Of a stretch of DNA of 64,000 nucleotides, positions 36,908-46,461 are shown in pieces. Below the pieces are notes generated by a model. That model worked only from the letters and a program-made list of their open reading frames with translations, was not told where the DNA came from and searched no databases. Source of the DNA: Planctomycetota bacterium (lineage in GTDB: Bacteria > Planctomycetota > UBA1135 > GCA-002686595). The DNA lies in the NCBI GenBank assembly GCA_016712565.1, contig JADJQU010000009.1, positions 186,001 through 250,000 on the forward strand, in the 5' to 3' direction. The position numbers were made by a program, and so were the translations under genes. Numbering within the stretch: the stretch's first letter is position 1; each line of letters opens with the position of its first letter.

Positions 36908-37908
36908 GCTGCAAACAAGGAAGCTGCGGCGGAGGCTCCTGCGGCGGGGCGGACCGTCCCGCGGCCGAGGCCGCGACGGCCTGCCATGACGATCGCGACT
37001 GGGCACCCGCCTCGGAGGGCATCGTGGAAAACGAAGCCTCGCGCCGCGAGTTCCTGTGCGCGCTGGCCGGCTGCGCCGCCGCGCTGGCCGGGGGCTGCAG
37101 CGAGATCACGCACACGCCCTTCTTCCAGAAGCGCTTCCGCGAGCTCAGCGCCGAGGAGCGGGCGGCCTTCGTGGCCGACCTGGAGCGGGAGCACAGCGCC
37201 CGCTTCCACAAGCCGGTGAAGGTGGGCCTCCAGGAGGCCAAGGAAGGCGTGCTCTTCGGCTACGCCCTGGACATTTCGCGCTGCATCGGCTGTCGGCGCT
37301 GCGTCTATGCCTGCGTCGATGAAAACAACCAGAGCCGCGATCCCCAGGTGCACTGGATCCGCGTGCTGGAGATGGAGAAGGAGAAGGGCATCGATTTCGC
37401 CCACGCCAACGCCTACTACGAGGCCGACACCGTGCCGCGGCCGGGCCACTTCTATGTGCCCGTGGCTTGCCAGCAGTGCGAGAACCCGCCTTGCGTCAAG
37501 AGCTGCCCGGTCGGCGCCACCTGGAAGGAACCCGACGGGATCGTGGTGATCGACTACGACTGGTGCATCGGCTGCCGCTGCTGCATGTCGGCCTGCCCCT
37601 ACGGAGCACGGCACTTCAACTGGAAGGAGCCCGAGATCCCCGAAGCCGAGATGAACCCGAACACGCACGCGCTGGGCAATCGTCCGCGCATGAAGGGCGT
37701 GGTCGAGAAGTGCACGTTCTGCATCCAGCGCGTGCGCGACGGCCGCTACCCCGCCTGTGTCGAGGTTTGCCCGGTGGGCGCGCGCAAGTTCGGCAACCTG
37801 CTCGACCCGTCGAGCGAGGTGCGCTATGTGCTCGAGCACAAGCGGGTGTTCGTGCTCAAGGGCGAACTCAACACGCGGCCCAAGTTCTTCTACTTCTACG
37901 GACTGTGA
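36904..37908 (+). CDS. Tat-exported four-cluster 4Fe-4S protein (DsrO/NrfC/HybA-like)
   Basis: The 334-residue product carries a Cys/Gly-rich extra N-terminus (CKQGSCGGGSCGG) before a Tat-like signal (SRREFLCALAGCAAALAGGC). Four ferredoxin-type cysteine groups follow: CIGCRRCVYAC, CQQCENPPCVKSC, CIGCRCCMSAC, and CTFCIQRVRDGRYPACVEVC. This is the architecture of periplasmic electron-transfer subunits in NrfC/DmsB-type complexes. It should pass electrons between the tetraheme cytochrome and the NrfD-like quinone-binding subunit. The N-terminal extension with extra cysteines is unusual and could be an independent metal site. Confidence 0.9.
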   Translation: MSCKQGSCGGGSCGGADRPAAEAATACHDDRDWAPASEGIVENEASRREFLCALAGCAAALAGGCSEITHTPFFQKRFRELSAEERAAFVADLEREHSARFHKPVKVGLQEAKEGVLFGYALDISRCIGCRRCVYACVDENNQSRDPQVHWIRVLEMEKEKGIDFAHANAYYEADTVPRPGHFYVPVACQQCENPPCVKSCPVGATWKEPDGIVVIDYDWCIGCRCCMSACPYGARHFNWKEPEIPEAEMNPNTHALGNRPRMKGVVEKCTFCIQRVRDGRYPACVEVCPVGARKFGNLLDPSSEVRYVLEHKRVFVLKGELNTRPKFFYFYGL

Positions 37909-37924
37909 GGCCCGGAGCAACGAA

Positions 37925-39157
37925 ATGAACAGCCTGAAGCTCTTTGCGAGGTTCACGACCGACTCCGTGCGCATCGTCACGCGCGGCAACTGGATGTACT
38001 GGACCTGGGTCGGCTCGCTGCTCGCGTTGATTCTCGTCGGCGTCGTGGCCTGGATCCACCAGACCCAGACCGGCCTGATCACCACGAGCATGCGTGACCA
38101 GGTTTCGTGGGCCTTCTACATCGGCAACTTCACCTTCCTGGTCGGCGTCGCGGCGGCGGCGGTGCTGCTGGTGATCCCGGCCTACGTGTACAACTGGAAG
38201 CCGATCAAGGAGGTCGTGATCCTCGGCGAGCTGCTCGCAATCTCCGCGATCGTGATGTGCAGCCTGTTCGTGACGGTCGACGTGGGACACCCCGAACGAC
38301 TGTGGCACCTGATTCCCGGCCTGGGCCACCTGAACCTGCCGGGCTCGCTGCTCGCCTGGGACGTGGTGGTGCTCAACAGCTACCTGATCCTCAACCTCTC
38401 GATCGTCACCTACCTCCTGTTCTCGCTGCACTCGGGGAAGAGCCCCAACAAGAGGATCTTCCTGCCGCTGGTCCTGCTTTCGATTCCCGCGGCGATTTCG
38501 ATCCACTCCGTGACCGCGTTCCTCTATTGCGGCCTGCCGGCCCGGCCGTTCTGGAACACCTCGATCCTGGTGCCGCGCTTCCTGGCCTCGGCTTTCTGCT
38601 CGGGCCCGGCGGTGTTGATCGTGCTGATGCAGCTCCTGCGGCGCTTCACGCGCTTCGAGATCCAGAGCGAAGCCATCTGGAAGGTGGCCGAGCTGATGAG
38701 CTACGCCATGGCGGTCAACCTGATCCTGCTGGGCGCCGAGGTCTTCAAGGAGTACTACTCCAACACCGAGCACCTGATCCACATGCAGTACATGTTCGCG
38801 GGCGTCGACGGCAAGGTGGCCATCGTGCCCTGGATGTGGCTCTCGGTGTTCGCCTCGATCGCGGCGTTCCTGCTGTTCCTGATCCCGAGGACGCGCCGCA
38901 ATCCGCTGACCTTGAATCTCGGCTGCGCTTTGATCTGGATCGGCGTGTACCTGGAGAAGGGCATGGGTCTGGTGATCCCCGGGATGACGCCGGACACCCT
39001 GGGCGAGATCTACGAGTACTTCCCGTCCCACAACGAGCTTTTGATCTCGGCGGGCATCTTCTCGGTGGGCTTCCTGGTCTTCACCCTGATGGTCAAGGTG
39101 GCGACGCCGATCATGCTGGGTGAGTTCCAGCGCCCGGGCACCACGATCGCGCACTGA
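37925..39157 (+). CDS. NrfD/PsrC-like membrane quinone oxidoreductase subunit (DsrP-like)
   Basis: The 410-residue product has about ten membrane helices, including SWAFYIGNFTFLVGVAAAAV (the NrfD signature region) and LLAISAIVMCSLFVTVDVGH. The segment LWHLIPGLGHLNLPGSLLAW, with RPFWNTSILVPRFLASAF, fits the polysulfide-reductase NrfD family. It lies 16 bases after the Fe-S gene. It should bind menaquinone and exchange electrons with the periplasmic Fe-S and cytochrome partners. No catalytic subunit such as a molybdopterin enzyme is nearby, so the module may feed another reductase or the general cytochrome pool. Confidence 0.9.
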   Translation: MNSLKLFARFTTDSVRIVTRGNWMYWTWVGSLLALILVGVVAWIHQTQTGLITTSMRDQVSWAFYIGNFTFLVGVAAAAVLLVIPAYVYNWKPIKEVVILGELLAISAIVMCSLFVTVDVGHPERLWHLIPGLGHLNLPGSLLAWDVVVLNSYLILNLSIVTYLLFSLHSGKSPNKRIFLPLVLLSIPAAISIHSVTAFLYCGLPARPFWNTSILVPRFLASAFCSGPAVLIVLMQLLRRFTRFEIQSEAIWKVAELMSYAMAVNLILLGAEVFKEYYSNTEHLIHMQYMFAGVDGKVAIVPWMWLSVFASIAAFLLFLIPRTRRNPLTLNLGCALIWIGVYLEKGMGLVIPGMTPDTLGEIYEYFPSHNELLISAGIFSVGFLVFTLMVKVATPIMLGEFQRPGTTIAH

Positions 39158-39260
39158 GCGCGCACCGGGAAAAAGCCGGCGAGCGCGCCGGGGCAGCTGC
39201 CCACGACGCGCTCGCAAGGTTCGACTTCCCCCCGGGGGGGACGCCTGCCTGGAAGGCCTC

Positions 39261-40805
39261 TCAGCTGGTGAAAGAAATCGTCAGGCCGTTCGAGGTCTCG
39301 CTGGATCCCGGGGTGGTGCGGAACCAAGCTTGGAAGTGGTAGACCGACCCAGCGGTGATCGGGCCCGCGGCCGGGACGGTGTTGTAGTCCACGTCGAACA
39401 GGAACGTCGTGCCGGCGCCGGAGTTCAGCGGAGGCAGACGCACGATCGGCCCCCCGCCGCCCACGCACAGACGGCCGGTGCCGCCGGGGAAGGGAATGTT
39501 CTGCTTGGCGATCGAGTAGATGAACAGGCCCGGCTTGTTGGTCCCGATGTTGTTGGCGTGGAGCGTCAGGTCGTTGGCCGCGATGCTCGACGAGCCCGTG
39601 GCGCCGATCACCGAGAACAGCGGACCCGGCATGCAGAAGTTGTTGCCGACGCCGATGCAGTTGGTGCTGCCGGCGCACACGCCCGCGGGGGCGGCCAGGG
39701 CCGCCTGCAGGCTGCTGTGGTTCGCGCCGGTGCCCGAGTTCTGGCCGCCGCTGGAGGTGCAGCCGCCGTGGGTGTGGATTCCGATCGCATCGCCGCTGGG
39801 CTCATGGACCACGGGGGAACCCGAGTTTCCGCCGGTGGTGTCCGTGCGGTACTGGACCGTGGTGCCGGTGAACGTCGCCCAGGGGCCGTTGTGGGTCTGC
39901 TGCACCTGGTTCGAGGTGCCCGAATCGGTCCCGTAGCCGGTGATGCGGATCAGCTCCGAGGCATTGAACGTCGGCGGCACCGAAAGGTGGTAGCGCGCCA
40001 GTTGCCGCTCGAACGGCCGCAGGCCGGTGTTCGAGTTGGGGAACACGCCGAAGTAGCCCCAGTCGTTGCCGATGCCCTGGCCGCCGTTGTTGAGCTTGGA
40101 GCTGACGTCGACGGCGTACTGTTCGGTGGCCGGCGGGTTCACCAGGGAACCGTTCGAGTTCGACAGGGGGACGTTGAACTGCACGGTCTGGAGGCTGGAG
40201 GTGCTGCAATGGCCCGCGGTCAGGAAGCACGACTTGCAGTCGTCGATCATCCAGCCCGTGCAGCCGATGGGCAGGAGGCGCGCGGCGCGCTTGTCCTGGG
40301 AGAGGATCCGGTCATCGGTCGGACCGCAGATCGTGTCCGGGCCGCCGACCATGCCGGCGTCGAGGTACTTGAGCACCACGCGGTTGGGACCCGTGTTCGG
40401 CTGGGAAACCACCTCCACCAGCAGCTCGTCGCCGTTGAGGTAGCAGCTCGACTTCTGCCACTGCTCGACGTGGTTCGCGTTCTGCAATTGGGCGTCGGCG
40501 TCCAGCAGCGAGGTGATGCGCAAGATCGATCCGCTGCCGTTGTCGGGGTCGCCCGACAGTTCCACCTCGCTGAAGTACAACCGCATCCAAGGCGCGGACG
40601 GGACGCTGACCCGGAAGGAAATCACCGTCGCTTCCTGGGTCGTGGTGTTGGACACGTAACCGGAGTCGAAGTCGAAGGGCACCGTGTGGTACGGCGGAGT
40701 GTCCTGGGCAGCGGCCAGGGAACCGCCCGCGGCGAACGTGGAGAGGCCAAGGGTGAGTGCCGCGGCGCGGCGCAGCGCCGAGCGCAGGGGACGTTGGAAG
40801 TGCAT
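39261..40805 (-). CDS. Secreted trypsin-like serine protease with NKPGL-type C-terminal domain
   Basis: The 514-residue product has a signal peptide (LTLGLSTFAAGGSLAAAQ) and an N-terminal beta domain (about 40-150). The chymotrypsin-fold protease has His199 (FLTAGHC), Asp248 (GNDWGYFGVF) and Ser328 (GGNSGSPVV). All three catalytic residues are present. The C-terminal 125 residues are a divergent version of the recurrent secreted domain (TNKPGLFIYSIAKQNIPFPG, GRLCVGG, FQAWFRTT, SNGLTISF). It is monocistronic, intact, and convergent with the NrfD operon. It probably acts outside the cell on proteins. Confidence 0.9.
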   Translation of the reverse strand: MHFQRPLRSALRRAAALTLGLSTFAAGGSLAAAQDTPPYHTVPFDFDSGYVSNTTTQEATVISFRVSVPSAPWMRLYFSEVELSGDPDNGSGSILRITSLLDADAQLQNANHVEQWQKSSCYLNGDELLVEVVSQPNTGPNRVVLKYLDAGMVGGPDTICGPTDDRILSQDKRAARLLPIGCTGWMIDDCKSCFLTAGHCSTSSLQTVQFNVPLSNSNGSLVNPPATEQYAVDVSSKLNNGGQGIGNDWGYFGVFPNSNTGLRPFERQLARYHLSVPPTFNASELIRITGYGTDSGTSNQVQQTHNGPWATFTGTTVQYRTDTTGGNSGSPVVHEPSGDAIGIHTHGGCTSSGGQNSGTGANHSSLQAALAAPAGVCAGSTNCIGVGNNFCMPGPLFSVIGATGSSSIAANDLTLHANNIGTNKPGLFIYSIAKQNIPFPGGTGRLCVGGGGPIVRLPPLNSGAGTTFLFDVDYNTVPAAGPITAGSVYHFQAWFRTTPGSSETSNGLTISFTS

Positions 40806-40871
40806 GGAAACCGCGGCCGGGGGACCGGCCGTCCGAGGTGCCTGGGGGAGGGTCGATGGACCTGATCGAGC

Positions 40872-43800
40872 CTACCCCGACCCCGGCGAACGCGCCATCG
40901 GCGCGAGCCCGCGGCGGCGGATGAGCACCAGCCCCCCCACCAGCAGCACCCCCGCCCCGAGGCAGGCAAGGCTGATCCAGCCCCCGATGCGCAGGCTGTC
41001 GGGGTCGTACACGAAGTCGATGGTGCTCGTCCCGGCGCCGATCCGCACCGCCCCGAACGCATAGTTGGCGTGCAGAACCGGCTGATCCCGGCCGTTCACG
41101 CGCGCTTTCCAGCCCGGAAACCACGGCGTGGTCAGCACGAGCCAGCCAGGTGACCGTCGAGTCACCTCGAAGCGCTTCCGGGTGGCCAAATCCACGAGGA
41201 CGTTCACCGGGGCAATTTCCTCGGGCAGCTCCGCCGCGGCCTTCACCTCCGCGGGGTCCGCCCCCTCGAGCACCACGGTCGTGGCCACGTCCAGCGTCGG
41301 GGCGACGGTGAGCGCGAAGGCGCGTTCCTCGGATTCCGCCGCCACCGCGCGAGTGACCGTGTGCCAGCGTGTCAAGCCGCGTTTGTAGCGGAACAGGTCG
41401 AAGGGCGGAAGGCTCTCCGCCAGCTCGAAGTCGTTGAGCGCGTAGGAAACGTCCAGGCACAGCTGCCCCTCGAGCCGCTCCGCGCCGCGGTGCAGCCGCC
41501 AGCTCCCGAGGTCGGGGTGCGGCACCGTGTTGTCGATCGAGAGCTCCGGCGTCAGGGCACGCAAGTTCGTGGCGCGCCACAGGGCCAGGTTCACGTAGCC
41601 GTCCGCGTCGCGCCGCGCGAAGAGGGAGAGCGCGCGTCCGGGCTGGGCGTCGGGGGCTTCGAGGCGCAGCGTCAGCGCGCGGCCGGCCACGTTCAGGGGT
41701 TCGTCGAAGCGCAGGATCACGGACAGAGGCTCGTCCGCGACGGTCCAGTAGTCCCGGCACTCGACGGTGCCGTTGAGCAACTGCTCGCCCGTGGCCGCGT
41801 CCTCCAGCGTCCAGAGCGCGAGGCCGTCCAGCCTGCGGCCGTGGGTGGTGGCGAGCAGTCGGATCGCCTGCATGCGAGGAAGCGTGGGCGTGAAGCTCTG
41901 CGCCACCGGCGCCCCCGGAACGAGTTCGCCGATCGGTTCCATGCGCCGGCGCTCCATGGGAACGTCGGGAAAAAGGGTCCCGATGGGAATCCACTCGTCC
42001 TTGGAAAGCACCCAGTCCACGCCGAAAAGCCGCAGTCCGCGCGCGGTGCCGTGGAGCGTGTTGCGCCAATTGTTGGATTCGCCGAACATGGCGCGGAACA
42101 GGCGGTCGTAGCGGCGAATCCACAGCCCGTCGTAGCTGGAAATCAACCGCAGGCCGTAGGCCATGTTCGTGTCGGGCGGAAGCGTGTCCTCGCCCAGGAT
42201 CACCAGGCGGTCATGGCCGACCTTCTGCTGCAGGACCTCGATCGAGGGCGTGACCGGGAAGAAGTGGCTGTTCTCGCACAGCGGGTTGTACTCCTTGAAG
42301 AGATTGCCCGTGCCGAGGTACGCCGCGACCACCACGCCGACCGCCAGGGAACCGCGGATCCAGGCGTTCTGGAAGCACCACAGGAGGGCGAAGCAGGCCG
42401 CGCCGAAGGCGAACAGCGCGGTCAGCTCGTCGACGTGGGCCAGCGCGTCCACGCGGCTCGCCACGGGATCGAACGTGCGCTGTCCAAGGAACTGCTCGGC
42501 GAAGCGGTAGGCCACCGGCAGAAGCCGCAGGGCGCCCCAGCGCGCCACGAGGATCAGCCCCAGGGCGGCGACCACGCCGGTCGCGGCCAGGCCGAGCCTG
42601 CGGCGGTCGGACTCCAGGGCCCGCTGCAGGGCGAAGGCGGCGCATACGGCCAGGGCGAACAGCCAGATCGCCTGGCTGCGGTTGATGGGCGCGATGTGCA
42701 GGCCGGGAATCAGCCCGAGGATGCGGCCCGCCCCCAGGATGTCGTAGGCGTAGGCCAGCCAAAGCACGCTCACGGCGGCGAAAAAACCATGGGCCCAATG
42801 GCGCCGCGCGAACAGGAACGAGAAGAGGGCCAACAGGAGGGTCAGCGCACCCGCGTAGGCCAGGTTCGTGGTCTCGAAATCCGGAGGCGGCAGGGAGGGA
42901 TGCAGGTAGTAGCCGGTGGATGGATTCCCCAGCAGGCTGGGAAAGAACTGCAGGGGCCAGGTGCTCGACAAGAGCGGCGTCTGAACCCCCGTGCGCTGCT
43001 CCAACAGGCGACTCGCGCGCAGGTACTCGAGGAATGGCAGCGTCTGGAACGCGGTGATGCCCACGGCGATCACCGCCGCGGCGAACGCGCAGGAGGCGCG
43101 GCGCGATGGCGACGAACACCGCGCGGGTGCCGCCCTTGCGGCGCCAGGACACGACGGCCCGCGCGATGGCGTAGAGGAACGAGAACCCCACGGCGAAGAA
43201 GCACGGCTCGGGCTGGCCGGCCAGGAAGCCCATGGTCATCGACAGGCACAGTCCCGCCAGGGCCCAGGGCGCGGGCAGGCCGTGGGCGTCGAAGTGCTGG
43301 AAGGCCAGCTCGATGAAGTACAGGCAGGCCGGCAGGGCCGCCGCCGCCGCCGGATGGGGATAGCCCAGGAGCAGCACGTTGTGGCCGCCGAAGGCGAAGG
43401 CCACGCCGCCCAGGAAGGCCGAGATGCGGTAGAGCCCGAGCTCGCGCAGGAAGAGATAGGTGAAGCCCCCCAGGACCAGCAGCTTCAGGGCCGCCGTGAA
43501 CAGCAGCGCCGCTTTGAACGGCAGCACGTAGAACGGCAGGCTGAAGGGCGAGAACACGGCGGACTGGCCGTTGGCGAAGTGCGGCGTGCCGCCCCCGTTG
43601 TAGGGGTTCCACAGGGGCAGACGACCCGCGGCGAGCTCCTCCTTGTTGAACAGGAGCCACGGCTCCATCTGCACCGCCAGGTCGGAGAGCAGCTCGTTCG
43701 CCGGAACGTGCCCCTGAGTGACCCGCGTCAGGCTGTGGGTCTGGGTGATGTCCGCCGGCGAGTAATAGGTGGACGAGTACCGCCGCAGGGCGGGCAGGAA

Positions 43801-43917
43801 GAAGGCCCCCAGCACCAGGCACGCCGCGGCGATCAGGGCCCAACGCCCCAGGCCGGGTCCCGCCATGCCGCGGCTACGCCCAGTCCCTCCGGTCGGAGGG
43901 CCTGACGCTGTGTTCAT
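40872..43917 (-). CDS. YfhO-family giant membrane protein, frameshifted near 43095
   Basis: About 1,014 residues, starting at an ATG at 43917; an upstream TTG at 43956 is possible. The N-terminal part has helices and the YfhO pattern (LPLWNPYNGGGTPHFANGQS, FSLPFYVLPF). Near 43095 the frame changes from VAIAPRLLRV to CAFAAAVIAVGITAFQTLPF. The rest continues with about a dozen helices and a C-terminal extracytoplasmic domain (SPGWLVLTTPWFPGWKARVN, GAVRIGAGTSTIDFVYDPDS), then a last helix. YfhO proteins resemble glycosyltransferases of the GT-C class and are linked to teichoic-acid or surface glycan modification; the substrate here is unknown. Confidence 0.85.
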
Positions 43918-44050
43918 CGGACCGATGGGACTCTCCACTTCCCCAGGGACGATCAAGAACGCCCGCTTTCCCGCCGCTGAGCACGGTCGGAGCGAGCTTC
44001 AACGGGTGCGGCAAGGCCGCGTCGCGGTATGTTGACGCCCCGGCGCTCCC

Positions 44051-45940
44051 ATGGGTTCCCCTATCCGAGGATTCGCGATCGTCTCGGCACTGGCACTGGC
44101 CCCCCTGGCGGCGTGGGCGGCCCTGCGTCTGGGATACGATCCGGTGCGCGGTGCGAGCGAGGCCCCGCTGATCCACCGCGAGGGAGGCTACCTGGGCTCG
44201 GAAGCCTGCCGCACCTGCCACGGGGATCACCACGCCACTTGGGAGCGGACCTTCCACCGCACGATGACCCAGCTCCCGGATGCCCGGACGGTGGTCGGCC
44301 TATTCGACGGCCGGAGCGTCGCCTACGGCGGGTCGAGCGCGCGGGTGTTCGAACAGGACGGCCGCTACCTCATGGACCTGCCGGCGGCGGGAGGCGGACG
44401 GCGCGAGGCGGAGGTGGCCCTCGCCGTGGGCTCGCGGCGCTATCAGCAGTACTTCGAACGCGTTCCCCGCGGAGGCGGCTTCGCCTTCGTGCGCCTGCCG
44501 ATCCTCTGGCACATCGAGGCGCGGCGCTGGCTGCACCTGAACACGGTGTTCCTGAATCCCGACAGCGACGACTGGGACGAGCACCGGGCGGATTGGAACT
44601 CCAACTGCATCTTCTGCCACAACACGGGGCCCGAGCCGCGGATGGAGAACTACAGGGACCCCAGCCGGCGCGGGGTCGAGAGCTTCCAATCCGAAGTGGC
44701 CGAGTTGGGCATCGCCTGCGAGGCCTGCCACGGACCCGGCGCGGACCATGCCGAGGAACAGCGGGATCCCCTGCGGCGCTACAGCGGTCTTTTGACCGGC
44801 GCCCGCGACCCGTTGATCGTGCAGCCGACGCGGCTCGATCAGGAGCGTGCCGTCGGCGTTTGCGGCCAGTGCCACGGCCAGCGGCTTCCCGAGCCGATTT
44901 CCCGGGTCGAGGCCTGGCTCACCACCGGTCCGACCTACCGCAGCGGCGAGCGCCTGCTGGAGCACGTGGCGCCGGTCACGGCGGCGACTCCCGTGCGCGG
45001 CGGGGCGGACCCGGACCTGTTCCGGCTGCGCTTCTGGGGCGACGGCACGCCGCGCCTGACGGCCTACGAATACCAGGGGGTCACGGACTCCGCCTGCTAC
45101 ACGAAGGGCAGCTTGACCTGCGGCTCGTGCCACACGATGCACTCCGCCCGCCCCGGCGACGAGCTGGGCAACCTCACGCCGCCCATGCGCGGCAATGCCG
45201 CCTGCCTGCAGTGCCACGGGGAGCTCGGTCGCGACCTGGCGGCCCACACGCACCATGGGCCCGATTCCTCGGGCTCCCAGTGCATGGAATGCCACATGCC
45301 GCGCGTGGTCTACGGCGTGGTGGAGATCCACCGCAGCCATCGAATCGAGATCCCCGACGCGGCAGGGGACGCGGAAGCCGGCCGACCCAATGCGTGCACC
45401 CTGTGCCACCTGGACCAGAGCCCGCGCTGGGCGGCCCGCGAGACGGCGAGGCTCTGGAACCGGACGCCCCGGGAGCCCGCGTCGCGGGCCGACCACGCGC
45501 CCCTGGACCTGCCCGACTCCGTGGCCTCGGTGCTGGCGGGCGACGCCGTGCAGCGCGCCGTGTGGGCCAAGGCCATGGGCCGCGCCGACGCCGCCGTGAA
45601 GGCCGAGGACAAGGCCTTCCTGCGGCTGCACCTCGCGATCACCCTCGGCGACGGCTACCCCAGCATCCGCTGGATCGCCCAACGCAGTCTCACGGCGCTG
45701 GAAGCGGAGCTCTCCCTGGGTCTCGGGCCGCTGCTCTCCTCCATCGACCACCAGGAGGGCCAGGAGGCGCGCCGCGCGAGCCTGTTCGCGGTCCTGAAGG
45801 CCCTGGCCGCCCTGGCGCCGGGGAAACTGAGCCCGCCCCTGGCGGCGAGCTTCGCGCGCGGCGACTTCACCCTCGATCTCGAAGCGGTCATCCGGCTCAC
45901 CGACCTGCAAGGCGAGCGCAGCATCTCCATCGGCGAATGA
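44051..45940 (+). CDS. Octaheme c-type cytochrome
   Basis: The 629-residue product has an N-terminal membrane or signal segment (FAIVSALALAPLAAWAALRL). Eight CxxCH motifs follow: CRTCH, CIFCH, CEACH, CGQCH, CGSCH, CLQCH, CMECH and CTLCH. YLGSEACRTCHGDHHATWER is typical of cytochrome c554-like proteins. The last 170 residues are helical, HEAT-like and free of heme motifs. It is a candidate reductase or electron carrier of the multiheme class. No CxxCK site of nitrite reductase was seen. The stop overlaps the next start (ATGA), coupling it to the small membrane protein. Confidence 0.87.
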   Translation: MGSPIRGFAIVSALALAPLAAWAALRLGYDPVRGASEAPLIHREGGYLGSEACRTCHGDHHATWERTFHRTMTQLPDARTVVGLFDGRSVAYGGSSARVFEQDGRYLMDLPAAGGGRREAEVALAVGSRRYQQYFERVPRGGGFAFVRLPILWHIEARRWLHLNTVFLNPDSDDWDEHRADWNSNCIFCHNTGPEPRMENYRDPSRRGVESFQSEVAELGIACEACHGPGADHAEEQRDPLRRYSGLLTGARDPLIVQPTRLDQERAVGVCGQCHGQRLPEPISRVEAWLTTGPTYRSGERLLEHVAPVTAATPVRGGADPDLFRLRFWGDGTPRLTAYEYQGVTDSACYTKGSLTCGSCHTMHSARPGDELGNLTPPMRGNAACLQCHGELGRDLAAHTHHGPDSSGSQCMECHMPRVVYGVVEIHRSHRIEIPDAAGDAEAGRPNACTLCHLDQSPRWAARETARLWNRTPREPASRADHAPLDLPDSVASVLAGDAVQRAVWAKAMGRADAAVKAEDKAFLRLHLAITLGDGYPSIRWIAQRSLTALEAELSLGLGPLLSSIDHQEGQEARRASLFAVLKALAALAPGKLSPPLAASFARGDFTLDLEAVIRLTDLQGERSISIGE

Positions 45941-46353
45941 ACGACCTCCCCACGCGGCGCGCTCTGGTCTTCGGCTGGTTCCTACTGGCCGTGTGCCTGC
46001 CCTTGGGCATGACCCTGGAAGCCCTGCATGCCCTCAAGCTGCCGGTCTACCTCGACAGCACGCTGCGGCGCGAGCTGTGGACCCTGGCCCACGCCCACGG
46101 CACGCTGCTGGGCATTCTGTGCCTCTCCTTCGCCGCGGTGGGCGAGCGTTCGATTCCCGACGCGGGCGCGCGGGCCTCGACGTCCCGCTGGCTGCGGACC
46201 GGCGCCCTGCTGATGCCCCTGGGGTTCTTCGGAGGCGGAGTGCTCAACTACGAGGGCGATCCGTCCCTGGCGATCCTGCTGGTCCCCTTGGGTGGACTGT
46301 GCCTGCTGGCGGCACTCGTGCGCGCCGGATTCGCGGCCGCGCGTGCCGGCTGA
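45937..46353 (+). CDS. Small four-helix membrane protein coupled to octaheme cytochrome
   Basis: The 138-residue product has four predicted membrane helices: VFGWFLLAVCLPLGMTLEAL, AHAHGTLLGILCLSFAAVGE, GALLMPLGFFGGGVLNYEGD and LAILLVPLGGLCLLAALVRA. The His pair in AHAHGT could ligate heme. It overlaps the octaheme cytochrome gene by four bases, so it probably anchors or electronically couples that cytochrome to the membrane. I do not recognise a named family. Confidence 0.78.
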   Translation: MNDLPTRRALVFGWFLLAVCLPLGMTLEALHALKLPVYLDSTLRRELWTLAHAHGTLLGILCLSFAAVGERSIPDAGARASTSRWLRTGALLMPLGFFGGGVLNYEGDPSLAILLVPLGGLCLLAALVRAGFAAARAG

Positions 46354-46461
46354 CGCTTCGCTCCCGGCCCTCGGCGCGAAGCTCCCGGTCGGTGGGAGGG
46401 GCCGCGGCGGGTCCCCCAGCCCCAGGGCGGTCGCGGAGCAGCGGGAAAATCCGCGGGAGGA

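Noticed and set aside
44051..45940. Pentaheme or octaheme nitrite reductase
   Set aside because: No CxxCK heme site or the matching active-site pattern was seen; only the general multiheme class can be supported.
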